A stretch of 64,000 bases of DNA from an uncultured Akkermansia sp. (GCA_944390825.1 CALXRG010000006.1:1-64000), one strand, 5' to 3'; positions 50,823 through 61,570 are shown, counted from the stretch's first letter. Made by a program: numbers and translations. Notes: generated by a model from the sequence alone, not told the origin.

Positions 50823-53800
50823 ATGAAAATCCTCGAGCTTCATTTCCGCAACATCAATTCCCTGGCCGGCGAGTTTTCCATCGACTTTACGCACCCCTCG
50901 CTCGCAGAAGCCGGGGTGTTCATGATTACCGGTCCGACGGGGGCCGGCAAAACAACGATTCTGGACGCCATTTCTTATGCTCTTTACGGACAAACACCAC
51001 GGCAAAAGGACATCACGCTCTCGGCCAATGAGGTCATGTCACGCAAGGCATCGGACTGTGAAGCCTCCGTTGTTTTTGAGTGCGGCGACCGGCGCTACCG
51101 GGCTCAGACCTCACAACGCCGCCGAAAAGCCCGAAGCTCGACCAAGGACCCCAAACCGTTTGCTGAGCCGAGGCGGAGTCTGGAAGTTCTGGGGCAGGAT
51201 GGCCTCTGGTATCCTCTGGGGACGCAGACTCAAAGCGTCCGGCAGCAGGTGAAAGAACTCAGCGGCCTTTCCTTTGAGAATTTCAAACGCTGCATGATGC
51301 TGCCTCAGGGTGACTTTGCGAACTTCCTCAAAGCGAGTGACAAAGACCGCAGTGAAGTTCTTTCCACCATCACGGGCACAGATATCTACCTGAGGATTGG
51401 CGAGTACGTGCATCAGAAAGTCAGCGATCTGGAACAGGCTCTTTCTGCCTACCGGGAGCAGGAAGTACTCAGCGATGAAGCTCGCCGGGAGCTCCGGGAG
51501 AACTGCGACCAGGCCCGTTTGAGTTTCTCCGGATACCGGCAGAGACACCGGGAACTCAGCGAGCTTATCGCTTGGCGCGACGCTTTGGAAAAAGAGCAGC
51601 TGGCCACAGACGCCGCCTTGGCTGAGCGGAGGGCAGCGGAGGTGGAGCTCCGGGGGTTTGAGTCGGACGGTCGTCTCGAGCACATGGTGCTGGGCCAGCG
51701 TGCCGCAAGAGTTGAAGCGGCAGAGCGTGACTGTCTCCTGCTGCAACGCCAGCTCCGTGAGGCCGGGGAGCATCTGTCCGTTTTGGATAACTCCCTCCGG
51801 GAGCTCGAGCCCCTTCTGCAGGAGGCGGGGCGCCTTCACTTCGGGGCGCAGCAGCGGCTTGAGGGTGAGGGCAAGGTGTTGCGGGAAGAACTGCAGCGTA
51901 TCGGGCAACAGCTGCGCCCCCTGGAAACTGAACGCGACTCGCTGGCGGCCGAGACCCGCAGTGCTTTTAAGGTCATGCAGGAGGCACAGCAGGACGCTGT
52001 GCGGGCTGAGAGTGAGGCTGTGCGCACCGGTCAGCTTCTCAAGCTGGCCGTTTATCAGGCGGGGCTGGCGCAGCAGCGTCTGGATGCACTGCAGGCGGAC
52101 AAGGATCTTCCTGCGGCGCTCAGCGGTATCGTGCAGGCCTGGCAACGGTGTATCCCCTACCGGGCTCTCGACCCGGAACTCACGCAGGACTCCGCGGACG
52201 GCGTTCAGGCGCGGCTTCAGGCCTTGGACTCGCAGCTCGGGGATGCGCTCAGCGACGCCTCTTTCGAGCAGCGTGTCTTGACCCTTGCCGAACTGCGCAA
52301 GCTCGCCGATCTGGAATCCGGTCTCGCCGATTCCGGGCAAAGACTCCAAGAGCTCACGCGGCAAGTGGGGCAGGCACAGGCCATTCAGAAAGCGCTTCCC
52401 TCTCTGGAGGAAGCCGGGCTTCGGGTGCAGCAGGCCCAGGAGTCCTATGACCTGATTAGCCACCAGTCATCCATCGAGGAAAAACTGGAACTGCTTTACC
52501 GCGAGTTTCGCGATGGCAAGCGGGATTGCTGCCCCTGCTGCGGAGCCACGACCTGCTCGGGGCGCCACCCCTTGTCCGGCAATGCGCTGTCCGAAGCCGA
52601 TGAGCGTTGCCGCGTCGCCCGGGAAGAACACCAACAGCTAATGCGCCGTCACGAGCAGGTCCTCCAGACCCTTCGGGAAGCAGAGCTCCAACTCCACACC
52701 GAACAGAATCAGCAGCGATCCAGGCAAGCCGAGTACCAGTCTCTCCTCTGCCGGCTGCACCTGCCCGATTCCCGTCCTGAAACGTCCGAGCTCATCCTCC
52801 GGCAAGAGGCTCAACTCCAGGAGCTCAATACGTGGCAGCAGGAACAGAAAAAGCTCCAGGCTCTCATCCCGGCTCTTCAGGCCCGCAACGCCTTTAACGC
52901 CGCCATCAGCCCCTTCACCGCGGATAAGCCCCGCACCTTTGCGGCTGCCCTCGCTTGCCTGTCCTCCCTGCAAGCCCGAAGCTCAGCCTACACCGAAGCT
53001 GCGGCAGCCCTGCAAAACGCAGGCCAGGAACAAGGCCGGGCGGCTCTGCTTGCCGACACAGCGCAACAGCAGCGCACCGAAAAGCACCAAGTCCTGCAAA
53101 ACGCCCTGCAAACCCACGACACACTCCAGCAAAAACTCAGCGCTCTGTGTGCTTCCCTTGAGCGCGACTGGGGCGCTACCAGCTCCGCCGAACGCATCTC
53201 CGCCATCACCCACCAACTCGACACCCTGCGCGAGGCCGAGAAAACAACCCGGGAGCAACTCAACGCCCTGCAAGCTGATCAGAAAAAGCAGCAGGGGCAG
53301 TACGAACAACAGAAGCAGCAGCAAAAGGCCCTGACCGCTGAACTGCAAAAAAGCCTGGACTCCTTCCGCTGCGCTCTGCGGCAGCAGCAATTTGACAGCC
53401 AAAGTGCCTACCTCAACGCCAAGCCTTTCATCGCCGACTGTGAGCAACTGCAGCGCGAGTATACCCAACGGCAGCAAACCCTCACAGAAAAACACGCTGC
53501 GGCCGGGGTCCGGCTGCAGCACCTGCGCGATCTCCAAACCCGCCACGCCTGCGATCTTCCCCGCCAGGAGCTCCAGCGACAGCTCGACGAGTGCTGCGCC
53601 GCTGAGCAAGCCGCAGAAGAACAACTTCAGCGACTCACCAGCGCCCTCTCCGTCGACGATCATCAGCGCGACGCCAACCGCCGGATCCGGCAGCAGGCAG
53701 TCCCCATCCGGGAGGAACTGGAACACTGGCGGCGACTCTACGCCATTCTCGGCGGCACCAAAGACTCCTTCCTGCGCTACGCCCAAGTCATCACCTTCCA

Positions 53801-54245
53801 ACAACTCATCCGGCATGCCAATACCCAGCTTGCCGAGCTCAACGACCGCTACACCCTTGTGCTGGATCCCAGGAATCCGCTGCAACTCTCCATCATCGAC
53901 AGCTACCAGGACGACGCCCCCCGCTCCTGCTCCAACCTCTCCGGCGGCGAATCCTTCATTGTCAGTCTGGCCCTTGCCCTGGGGCTCTCCCACATGACCG
54001 GCGACACCCGCATCGACTCCCTGTTCCTCGACGAAGGCTTCGGCACGCTGGATCACGACACGCTCGACAACGTCATGCACTGCCTGCAAATCCTCCGGCA
54101 AAAGGGCCGGCTGATCGGCATCATCACCCACGTCGAGCAACTCAAAGAATACATCCCGCACGGCATCGAAGTCCTGCCCTCCGGGCGCGAAGGCTACTCC
54201 ACCCTGGCCTCCCATCCTGCCATCACCATCAGTCCGTCTAGCTAA
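50823..54245 (+). CDS. sbcC: Exonuclease subunit SbcC (Rad50-type ATPase)
   Basis: The protein has 1,140 residues. Walker A GPTGAGKTTILDAI lies near residue 37, then the Q-loop MMLPQGDFANFL. Long coiled-coil arms rich in Gln, Leu and Arg flank a zinc-hook CPCCG near residue 568, with CSGRHPL after it. The signature NLSGGESFIVSLALALGLS is near 1038 and Walker B LFLDEGFGTLD near 1068. The arms tether DNA ends and the ATPase heads gate the SbcD nuclease. The gene is in the middle of a four-gene end-processing operon. Confidence 0.95.
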   Translation: MKILELHFRNINSLAGEFSIDFTHPSLAEAGVFMITGPTGAGKTTILDAISYALYGQTPRQKDITLSANEVMSRKASDCEASVVFECGDRRYRAQTSQRRRKARSSTKDPKPFAEPRRSLEVLGQDGLWYPLGTQTQSVRQQVKELSGLSFENFKRCMMLPQGDFANFLKASDKDRSEVLSTITGTDIYLRIGEYVHQKVSDLEQALSAYREQEVLSDEARRELRENCDQARLSFSGYRQRHRELSELIAWRDALEKEQLATDAALAERRAAEVELRGFESDGRLEHMVLGQRAARVEAAERDCLLLQRQLREAGEHLSVLDNSLRELEPLLQEAGRLHFGAQQRLEGEGKVLREELQRIGQQLRPLETERDSLAAETRSAFKVMQEAQQDAVRAESEAVRTGQLLKLAVYQAGLAQQRLDALQADKDLPAALSGIVQAWQRCIPYRALDPELTQDSADGVQARLQALDSQLGDALSDASFEQRVLTLAELRKLADLESGLADSGQRLQELTRQVGQAQAIQKALPSLEEAGLRVQQAQESYDLISHQSSIEEKLELLYREFRDGKRDCCPCCGATTCSGRHPLSGNALSEADERCRVAREEHQQLMRRHEQVLQTLREAELQLHTEQNQQRSRQAEYQSLLCRLHLPDSRPETSELILRQEAQLQELNTWQQEQKKLQALIPALQARNAFNAAISPFTADKPRTFAAALACLSSLQARSSAYTEAAAALQNAGQEQGRAALLADTAQQQRTEKHQVLQNALQTHDTLQQKLSALCASLERDWGATSSAERISAITHQLDTLREAEKTTREQLNALQADQKKQQGQYEQQKQQQKALTAELQKSLDSFRCALRQQQFDSQSAYLNAKPFIADCEQLQREYTQRQQTLTEKHAAAGVRLQHLRDLQTRHACDLPRQELQRQLDECCAAEQAAEEQLQRLTSALSVDDHQRDANRRIRQQAVPIREELEHWRRLYAILGGTKDSFLRYAQVITFQQLIRHANTQLAELNDRYTLVLDPRNPLQLSIIDSYQDDAPRSCSNLSGGESFIVSLALALGLSHMTGDTRIDSLFLDEGFGTLDHDTLDNVMHCLQILRQKGRLIGIITHVEQLKEYIPHGIEVLPSGREGYSTLASHPAITISPSS

Positions 54246-54325
54246 CGCCTTCACCGCCCAGCAACCCTCACCTCCCGCCAACCCTTACCACCTCTCACAG
54301 CCCCCTTCATCCTCTTGTCGTCTCC

Positions 54326-57277
54326 ATGTCCGCCACCACCCCACATCTCGTTTTTCTCGGCTGGGAACGCCCGGTTCTTGAACTCGTCACCAAGCGGCTG
54401 CTCCGCCTCAACACAGAGAACCCCGAGCTCTTCCGCCGGGCCATCGTCGTCGTCCCCACCCGGGAAAGCAGCCGCAGCCTGCGGGAAAACATCGCAGAAG
54501 CCGCGCCCCAGCGGGCGATTCTGATGCCGCGCATCATCGTTCCCCCTCAGATTCTGCCCCTCGACCCGAGCATCCTCGCCACAGATATCGAGCAATATGC
54601 CGCCTGGTTCAGCGAGCTGGATCCCGAGCACGTCAATGAACGCTATCCCTCCCTCTTCCCCGTACCGCCTGCCGCCGAACTGCGCCAGGACTGGCGGCTT
54701 TCCGTCGCCAGCCAGATGCAGCAACTGCGCTTCCGCCTCGATAACTTCCTGCTCTCCCCCCATAGCGTCCTCAATCAGCTCGAAGGAAATCTGGCGTCCC
54801 GACTCGGCAGCATGTCCGAGGAAGAAAGCAGCCGCTGGGCAGACCTGGTGCGCCTCTGTTCCCGCGTCGATAGCCGCCTTGCCTCCCATGGCAAAATCAG
54901 CCGCCTCGACGCCATCGGGAAAGCCCTTGATCACCTGCGCTGGCCCGGGCAGAGCCGCCTCATGATTCTGGCCTGTCTGCCGCAGCTGCCACCCTTCCTG
55001 CAACAAGCCGTCTCCCGCTTGCATGGCCGGGACGGCGGCACGGTAGAATCCTGGGTGCACGCCCCCGAATCCCTCCGCCACCGCTTCAACGCCTTCGGCC
55101 AGCCGGACGAAAGCTGGACGCAGGAAATGATTCCGCTGGAAGACACCCAGCTCCACATCGAAGCCCACGCCGTCGATCTGGCAGAAAAAGCCGTCGAGCT
55201 CGTCGCCCGGCGTATCCACCCGGGCAGCACGGTAACTCTCGGGGCCTGTGACCCGCGTTTTACCCCAGCCCTGGAGCAAGCCTTTGAGAGCCGGGGCTGG
55301 CACCTCTACAACCCCGGCGGGCGCAGTCTGAGCACCACAGAACTCGCCGCGCTGCCGGAACAGCTTCTCAATGCCGCCCTGCCCCCCGAACGGGCGCAGG
55401 CCCTGGACACCCTGCTGCGCAATCCGGTCATGCTCCGCCTGCACGGCATCAGCACCCCCGAACTCTGCTGCCGACAACTCGACCACATCGCCCAGGTTTA
55501 CTTTCCGGAATCAGCAGACAGCCTTGACATGTACTGTGAGCGACTCCAGCAGGAAAACAGCGCCTACAGCACCACCCTCCAATACCTCCGGGACGTCCGC
55601 TCTCTGGTACATCAACTGGCCGTCAGCACGACTCGTCCGGCAGCCCTGTCCAGCCTTGCGGACAGGCTGAACGCCTGTTACCCGGATACCGATCCGTACA
55701 GCCACTGCACCCATACCCTCGCCGATCTGCTGCGGGACATGGCCCGCTTCCTGGCGGGCAATCCTGACCGGCTCGACTTTTCCGCCGCTCTGCTTCTCAT
55801 CAGCAAACTCCTGAGCGACACCCATCTCCAGGAGCAGGAACACCACCTCTGCGCCATGGATATCCCCGGCTGGCTTGAACTGCCGTATGCCGCAGGCCGG
55901 CATCTGATCCTCACCGGCATGCACCATGGTTGCGTACCGGAAACCGGCAATGTCAATCCCCTCATGCCGGATTCCCTCTGCCAGGCACTTGGGCTGGAGC
56001 ACGAAGCCTCAGCCCTCGCCCGGGACAGTTATCTGCTGCGATCCCTGCTCGCATCACGCCCGGGCACACCCATCATCGTCGCCAGACAAACCCCCGATCT
56101 CGATCCCGTCATTCCCTCCAAACTGCTGCTTCGCTGCGAAGCATACCCCTCCCGGCAACTCGCCAACCGCGTCCAGCGCCTCTTCATCACCACCGAAGCA
56201 CCCGAGCAAAGCCCCGCCTACGACCGGGGCGACTGGTACGTACGCCAACCCGGCCACATACCACCGCCCGGCAGCGGGCAGCCCTATTCCCCGGCCCCCG
56301 CCCCCCTGCCGCCGGAACCCCTGGCACTCATCGCATCCCCCTCCGACAACCCCTGGGCCGATCCCCGCAAACCCCTTTCCCCCTCGGTACTGAGCAGCTT
56401 CCTGACCTGCCCCCTCCGATTCTGGCTCAAATATGCCCTCCGGCTCGATCCCGGAGAATCCTACATCGAGCACAAAGAAGAAGCAGACATCCGGGAAACG
56501 GGCACCCTGCTTCATGCCGTCATCTGTGAACTCACCGGCCACTTCACCACATGGCGCGAGGGGCTGACCGCCGCCGCCATCGCCGCAGAGGCACGCTCCC
56601 TCCTCGACACCGCCATCCGGCAACAGTACGGAGCAACACCTACAGTCGCCACACGCACACTCCAGCAGTTGATGGCCGACAAGCTTTGTGAGTTTGCCGA
56701 CCGCCACTGGGAAGACCTTAGCCAGGGATGGTCTGTGCTGGCGCGGGAACACCATGCCGTTTGGGAACCCGAACCAGGTCTGAGCTTCAGCATGTTCATC
56801 GACCGCATCGATCGCCACACCGACGGCCGCTTCCGTGTCATCGACTACAAATCCGGCACCAAAGCACCGTGGGATCGCCATCTTGAAACCATCAGCGATC
56901 CCGAGTCCTACCGCCGCCTCATGGGGGACATACCCCTCTGGGAAAATCAGCGGTGGCGCGACGTGCAACTGCCCCTGTATGCAGCCTACGTCCGGGAGCA
57001 GTGGGCAAACGGCCATCCCGTGGAAATAGCCTACTATCACATTCCCCTGGCAAAGAAACCCGTCGGCCGCACCCCCTGGGACATCAGTCCCGCCATGCAG
57101 GACTCGGCACTCCAGGCCGTGCGCGCAGCATCCCGGCTCATCCGTGCGGGGCGCTGCCTCATCCCGGCTGAAGCCTTCGGCGGCTCCGCCTACAGCGATT
57201 TCGGCGGGCTGTCACCGGAAGCCGACCTGCGGCACATGCTCCACCTTCCCCAGCTGGCGGCATCATCCGGCGACTGA
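54326..57277 (+). CDS. addB: AddB/RexB-like PD-(D/E)XK nuclease
   Basis: The protein has 983 residues. The N-terminal two-thirds follow an inactive superfamily 1 helicase layout (IVVVPTRESSRSLRENI, LILTGMHHGCVPETGNVNP) but lack a P-loop, as in some AddB/RexB lineages. The C-terminal nuclease shows LSPSVLSSFLTCPLRFWLKYAL with the leading Cys, TGTLLHAVI (G-x-x-x-H), SMFIDRID (Asp) and FRVIDYKSGTK (D-x-K, about residue 838). The trailing Cys cluster that completes the AddB iron-sulfur site is not seen. With AddA it should resect double-strand ends for RecA loading. Confidence 0.8.
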   Translation: MSATTPHLVFLGWERPVLELVTKRLLRLNTENPELFRRAIVVVPTRESSRSLRENIAEAAPQRAILMPRIIVPPQILPLDPSILATDIEQYAAWFSELDPEHVNERYPSLFPVPPAAELRQDWRLSVASQMQQLRFRLDNFLLSPHSVLNQLEGNLASRLGSMSEEESSRWADLVRLCSRVDSRLASHGKISRLDAIGKALDHLRWPGQSRLMILACLPQLPPFLQQAVSRLHGRDGGTVESWVHAPESLRHRFNAFGQPDESWTQEMIPLEDTQLHIEAHAVDLAEKAVELVARRIHPGSTVTLGACDPRFTPALEQAFESRGWHLYNPGGRSLSTTELAALPEQLLNAALPPERAQALDTLLRNPVMLRLHGISTPELCCRQLDHIAQVYFPESADSLDMYCERLQQENSAYSTTLQYLRDVRSLVHQLAVSTTRPAALSSLADRLNACYPDTDPYSHCTHTLADLLRDMARFLAGNPDRLDFSAALLLISKLLSDTHLQEQEHHLCAMDIPGWLELPYAAGRHLILTGMHHGCVPETGNVNPLMPDSLCQALGLEHEASALARDSYLLRSLLASRPGTPIIVARQTPDLDPVIPSKLLLRCEAYPSRQLANRVQRLFITTEAPEQSPAYDRGDWYVRQPGHIPPPGSGQPYSPAPAPLPPEPLALIASPSDNPWADPRKPLSPSVLSSFLTCPLRFWLKYALRLDPGESYIEHKEEADIRETGTLLHAVICELTGHFTTWREGLTAAAIAAEARSLLDTAIRQQYGATPTVATRTLQQLMADKLCEFADRHWEDLSQGWSVLAREHHAVWEPEPGLSFSMFIDRIDRHTDGRFRVIDYKSGTKAPWDRHLETISDPESYRRLMGDIPLWENQRWRDVQLPLYAAYVREQWANGHPVEIAYYHIPLAKKPVGRTPWDISPAMQDSALQAVRAASRLIRAGRCLIPAEAFGGSAYSDFGGLSPEADLRHMLHLPQLAASSGD

Positions 57278-57336
57278 GCCTGCTGCATCCGGCATTCTCC
57301 CCACCCCTTCCCCCGATCCCCCGCACACCGACTTCC

Positions 57337-60300
57337 ATGAGCCCCGACTCCTTCCCATCCGCTACAGGAAATCCCAACCGGCCGGCCCCCACAACCCGCC
57401 GCACAGCCTACCATTCCCCAACCGAGCAAATCACAAGCTGCATCATCGCCGCCTCAGCAGGCACAGGCAAAACCTACCAACTCTCGCTGCGCTTCATCGC
57501 ACTGCTCGCCTTGGGAGTACCGCCGGAGCACATGATTGCTCTGACCTTCACACGCAAAGCAGCCGGAGAGTTCTGCGACCGCATCCTGCGCGACCTGGCA
57601 GACGGAGCATCCTCCCCCGAACAAGCACGGAAACTGGCTGCCCGCATCCGCCTCGCCTGGCACGGAGACTCTGCCACAGTGCCGCTCTGCCCCGGGGCGG
57701 ATGAAACCCTCCATCCCCTCGACCGCGAGCACTTTCACCGCATGCTCTGCGACCTCACCGACGCACTCGGACGCGTCCGGCTCACCACACTCGACAGCTT
57801 CTTTTTCGGACTCCTGACCGTCAGCCTGTACGATCTCGGCATCGGCTCCATCGCCCTGCTGGATGACGCGGGCAAACAGCAGGCCCAAAGGCTCGCACTG
57901 GAATCTCTCTTCAACAGCATCAGCGACGACCCGCGCCAACTCCAAGCCTTTCAGGATCACTTCAGCGCCTTTACCAGCAGCCACCGGGGCAATATCCGCG
58001 AAGCCTTCGACGACATCATCCGCAGCCATGCCGAACTCTTCATGAGCGCACCGGATGAAACCCTCTGGCACAACCCGCAAGCCTTTCACCTGCCGGATCT
58101 GCTCAGCACCCCCCAACCCCCGCGCGATTTCTATACAAACGCCGCCCAGGAAATGCAAACCCTCGCCGACAGCTGCGGCGCCTCCAAATCACTGCGCCAG
58201 GGACTGCTTGCGTTTCCCGGTAAAATGGCCGCGCACGATTTCCGCTCCATCGCCACCGTCCTGAAAAACATCGCAACGCCACCGGCCGACGCCTCACCCA
58301 GCCTCGGGCGCATGCTGGAGCTGGCCAGCACCCTCTACGAAACAGCCCGCCGCGACATACTCCGCGAAAGCCAGCAACGCACCCTCGCCATCTTCCGGCT
58401 CATGCGGCAGTACCAGCAGCACTATCAGGCCCAAATCCGCAACACCGGCCAGCTGGACTTCGCTGACATCACGCGTTGCGTACCACGCCTGCTGGAAACA
58501 CAGGGAGCACCCACCCGCCTGGCGTACCGGCTTGACAGCACTCTGGAGCACTGGATGCTGGACGAATTCCAGGACACATCCCAGCAGCAATGGGAAGCCC
58601 TCCTGCCCCTGCTCAGCGAAATCCTCACAGAAGCGGGCCAGGCACCGGATCACGCAGCCACCCGCAGTCTCTTCATCGTCGGAGATACCAAGCAAAGCAT
58701 CTACGGATGGCGCGGAGCATCGGCCTCCATTTTCGAGCACCTGCAACAAACCCCCGGTCTGCAGCGCATGACCATGTCAACCAGCTGGCGATCTGCCCGG
58801 GAAGTACTCGACTTCGTCAACCACGTCTTCCGATACCATGGCACCGGGCAGGAACACAAACCGGCTCATACCGACCTGAGCGGTTACGTTCAGATCCGCA
58901 GCTACGATCCCACAGGAGAAACCGGCGACGACCTTTTTCAAAGCATTGCCGCCATACTCCACTCCCTTCCCGTCGCCGAAAAACGCATGAGCATCGGCAT
59001 CCTGACACGCTCCAACGACCAAGCCGTAGCCATCGTCCGGTGGCTACGGCAAAACACCGGCTACCACGTCGGCTCACTGAGCGACATCACCATCGGGACC
59101 GACTCCCCGCTCGGAGAAACACTCCTGAGCTTCTTCCGCTGGCTGGCGCACCCCAGCGACGCCTACAATCGTGCCGTCTGGTACACCTCACCGCTGCAAC
59201 CCGTGATCGAAGCCGGCGGCGCCTCCTGGCAAAGCTGGCGGCAGCATCTGGAAACCTGCGGCTATGCGGCCGTTCTCCGGAGCCTTCAAGCCGGTCTGGT
59301 ACAGGCGGGGGTACAACTCTCAGCCTTCCATCAATCGCGGATGGAGCATTGGCTGCTCTCAGCAGCAGCCTTTGACCGTTCGGGCGGGAGCCTGCCCCGT
59401 TGGATAGAAACCATGCAAGCACTCACCCAACGCGAAAACCCACCCAGGCACGTGATCCAAGTGCTCACCATCCACAAAAGCAAAGGCCTGGAGTATGACG
59501 CCGTCATCCTCCCGTTTCCCCACACCAAAGAACCCCAGAACACAAGCAAACTCAGCGTTCTGATAACCCGGAACGAGCAAAACAGCATCACAGGAATACT
59601 GGCACCGCCGCCCACCCAGGGCCAGCGGGACCTGTGGCCGCAGCTCGAACCCGCCGTCGAACACTGGAAAGAGCAACAGATCAGAGAAAACCGGAACCTG
59701 CTCTACGTCGCCCTCACGCGAGCCGCCCGAGCCAACTACATCCTGCTGAGCAATAAAGCCAAAGCCGGCAAAGAATACCACGCCAGCATCATTTTGGACA
59801 CCCTCAATCGCATCGCCAACCCCGCCACCCCCTCCGCAGCCCCCTCCGCAGGCCCCTCCCCCACCGATACCCCTGCCGACACCCCCGCAGCCGCGACGCA
59901 CCGCCCCCTTCCCATCAGCGAAGAAACAACCGGCGAACTCTTCCACATGGGGGACAGACAGTGGCACCAATCCCTGCCCGCCGCAGACGCACCCCCTCCG
60001 CCATCCGGCCGGGACCCCCTCCCCCCACCCACACCACGCAAAACCCGCGTAAGCCCCTCAGCAAGCACAGACCATCCTCAACCACCAACCGGGGAAGCAA
60101 ACACCATCCCCGAACTCGCCGCGACCCGGGCAAAAGCCATGCAACTCGGCACCGAAGTCCACGCCCTCATGGAACAGATTCTGTGGTGGAACCCCGACAC
60201 GGCGCCGACCTGGTACGAACGGCCTGCCACAGAAGCCGAGCGCATCGCCTCCGCCGCCCTGCACCACCCGGCCATCCAACCCCTCTTCACCCCGGTCCCG

Positions 60301-60618
60301 GGCGCAGAAGCCTACAACGAACAAAGACTCGAAGCCGTGACCGGCACCACCTGGACCTCAGCCGTCCTCGACCGGCTCATCCTCTACCCTGAGCAACAGC
60401 GGGCACACATCATCGACTACAAAACCAACCGTGATGCCACCGGCCTCAAAGAACTCTACCGACCGCAAATGCAAACCTACCGGAAGCTCGTCGCGCAAGC
60501 CACCGGCTACCCGCGGGACCACATCAGCGTCACCCTCATCCACCTCAGCGACCAACCCACCCTCCTCCACTACACAGAAAGCGACTGGAAAGCCCCGGCA
60601 GAACAAAATCAGAACTAA
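57337..60618 (+). CDS. addA: AddA/RecB-like helicase-nuclease
   Basis: This 1,093-residue UvrD-family helicase has a C-terminal nuclease. Motif I is AASAGTGKTYQL (about residues 39-50), Ia LTFTRKAAGEF, II LDEFQDTSQQQW, III VGDTKQSIYGWRGA, V VLTIHKSKGLEYDAV and VI LLYVALTRAARANY. A Pro-rich linker (about 830-920) leads to a RecB-type nuclease with GTEVHALME and AHIIDYKTNRDA. It unwinds and degrades DNA ends with AddB. It begins 59 bases after addB and is the last gene of the set. Confidence 0.9.
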   Translation: MSPDSFPSATGNPNRPAPTTRRTAYHSPTEQITSCIIAASAGTGKTYQLSLRFIALLALGVPPEHMIALTFTRKAAGEFCDRILRDLADGASSPEQARKLAARIRLAWHGDSATVPLCPGADETLHPLDREHFHRMLCDLTDALGRVRLTTLDSFFFGLLTVSLYDLGIGSIALLDDAGKQQAQRLALESLFNSISDDPRQLQAFQDHFSAFTSSHRGNIREAFDDIIRSHAELFMSAPDETLWHNPQAFHLPDLLSTPQPPRDFYTNAAQEMQTLADSCGASKSLRQGLLAFPGKMAAHDFRSIATVLKNIATPPADASPSLGRMLELASTLYETARRDILRESQQRTLAIFRLMRQYQQHYQAQIRNTGQLDFADITRCVPRLLETQGAPTRLAYRLDSTLEHWMLDEFQDTSQQQWEALLPLLSEILTEAGQAPDHAATRSLFIVGDTKQSIYGWRGASASIFEHLQQTPGLQRMTMSTSWRSAREVLDFVNHVFRYHGTGQEHKPAHTDLSGYVQIRSYDPTGETGDDLFQSIAAILHSLPVAEKRMSIGILTRSNDQAVAIVRWLRQNTGYHVGSLSDITIGTDSPLGETLLSFFRWLAHPSDAYNRAVWYTSPLQPVIEAGGASWQSWRQHLETCGYAAVLRSLQAGLVQAGVQLSAFHQSRMEHWLLSAAAFDRSGGSLPRWIETMQALTQRENPPRHVIQVLTIHKSKGLEYDAVILPFPHTKEPQNTSKLSVLITRNEQNSITGILAPPPTQGQRDLWPQLEPAVEHWKEQQIRENRNLLYVALTRAARANYILLSNKAKAGKEYHASIILDTLNRIANPATPSAAPSAGPSPTDTPADTPAAATHRPLPISEETTGELFHMGDRQWHQSLPAADAPPPPSGRDPLPPPTPRKTRVSPSASTDHPQPPTGEANTIPELAATRAKAMQLGTEVHALMEQILWWNPDTAPTWYERPATEAERIASAALHHPAIQPLFTPVPGAEAYNEQRLEAVTGTTWTSAVLDRLILYPEQQRAHIIDYKTNRDATGLKELYRPQMQTYRKLVAQATGYPRDHISVTLIHLSDQPTLLHYTESDWKAPAEQNQN

Positions 60619-60665
60619 AACACACAAAAAACACTCATTTGTCGCACCCGCATTCCATTTCATGC

Positions 60666-60694
60666 TTGCCGATGCACAACAACTGTGCTATATG
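60666..60694 (+). promoter_or_regulatory. Predicted promoter of second pseudopilin gene
   Basis: TTGCCG (60666-60671), 17 bases, TATATG (60689-60694). The leader is about 20 bases and has no Shine-Dalgarno sequence. Confidence 0.65.
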
Positions 60695-60720
60695 TGAAGC
60701 GTACGACGTACCTATTTAAC

Positions 60721-61479
60721 ATGAAAACAAACCTACTTCAAAAAACACGCCAGGGCTTCACCCTCATCGAGCTCATGGTCGTCATCGTGATTCTCGCCTC
60801 TCTGGGCGCCATCAGCTACAGCGTCATCCTCTCACAGAAAGACGCTGGTGAAATCGAAAAGACCCGCCAAAACCTGGGCAGCATCGGTAACGCGATGGAA
60901 AACTTCAAGACCGAGTACAAGAGCTACCCGAGCGACCGCACCGCGGAAACCATCCAGGAAAAAGCGGGCGACATCGACTATGGTGCACTTACCGGCGAGT
61001 TCTCCAACTGCTACCTGCGTCAGCTGCTCCACTCATCCTCCGGTGTAGAAGAAAAAACCTTCTACGCCTATGCCAACGCCGGTGGCGTCATGAGCAGCGA
61101 AGGCGACAACCGCATCGCCAAAGGCCGTGGTCTGGAAAAAGGCGAAACAGGCTTTGCCTACGTCATGCTCAAGGAAGACCGCCAGGATCCGTCCATGAAA
61201 GGAGCCGTCTCTGCCAAGAACCCGCTCGTCCTTGCTCCCGTCTATCCCTCCACCCAGCCCTATGACGGTGACAAAGTAGCCTTCGACATCACCTCCTACA
61301 AGGGCAAAGTATTCGTCTACCGCGCCGGCACCGGCAGTGTCGACACCGTCAGCGACCTCAAAGAAGACGAAACCGATGAAGATCGCGCCACCCTCAGCGA
61401 GGAAAGCAACTTCTATCCGGAAGACAAGCGCGGCCGCACCTTCCCCGAACGCTTCGTCATCCTGCCTCCCGAACTCTGA
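60721..61479 (+). CDS. Type II secretion-like pseudopilin (GspG-type)
   Basis: This 252-residue protein starts at ATG 60721 with a prepilin leader (MKTNLLQKTRQG) and then FTLIELMVVIVILASLGAIS, with Glu at +5; prepilin peptidase would cut after the G. The globular part has no Lys-rich insert, unlike the other pseudopilin here. It contains acidic patches (KEDETDEDRATLSEES) that could bind calcium, and GKVFVYRAGTG. No secretion ATPase or secretin gene is in the window. A strong terminator follows, so it is monocistronic. Confidence 0.8.
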   Translation: MKTNLLQKTRQGFTLIELMVVIVILASLGAISYSVILSQKDAGEIEKTRQNLGSIGNAMENFKTEYKSYPSDRTAETIQEKAGDIDYGALTGEFSNCYLRQLLHSSSGVEEKTFYAYANAGGVMSSEGDNRIAKGRGLEKGETGFAYVMLKEDRQDPSMKGAVSAKNPLVLAPVYPSTQPYDGDKVAFDITSYKGKVFVYRAGTGSVDTVSDLKEDETDEDRATLSEESNFYPEDKRGRTFPERFVILPPEL

Positions 61480-61534
61480 TTCTGTAGTCATCGCCATTTC
61501 CGGGTTGCGTTCACCTTTTCCCGGAAAAATCACA

Positions 61535-61570
61535 ACGGGGTGCTCCAGCCGGTGCACCCCGTCACTTTTT
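61535..61570 (+). terminator. Terminator of second pseudopilin gene
   Basis: ACGGGGTGC (61535-61543) pairs with GCACCCCGT (61554-61562), followed by CACTTTTT. Confidence 0.85.
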
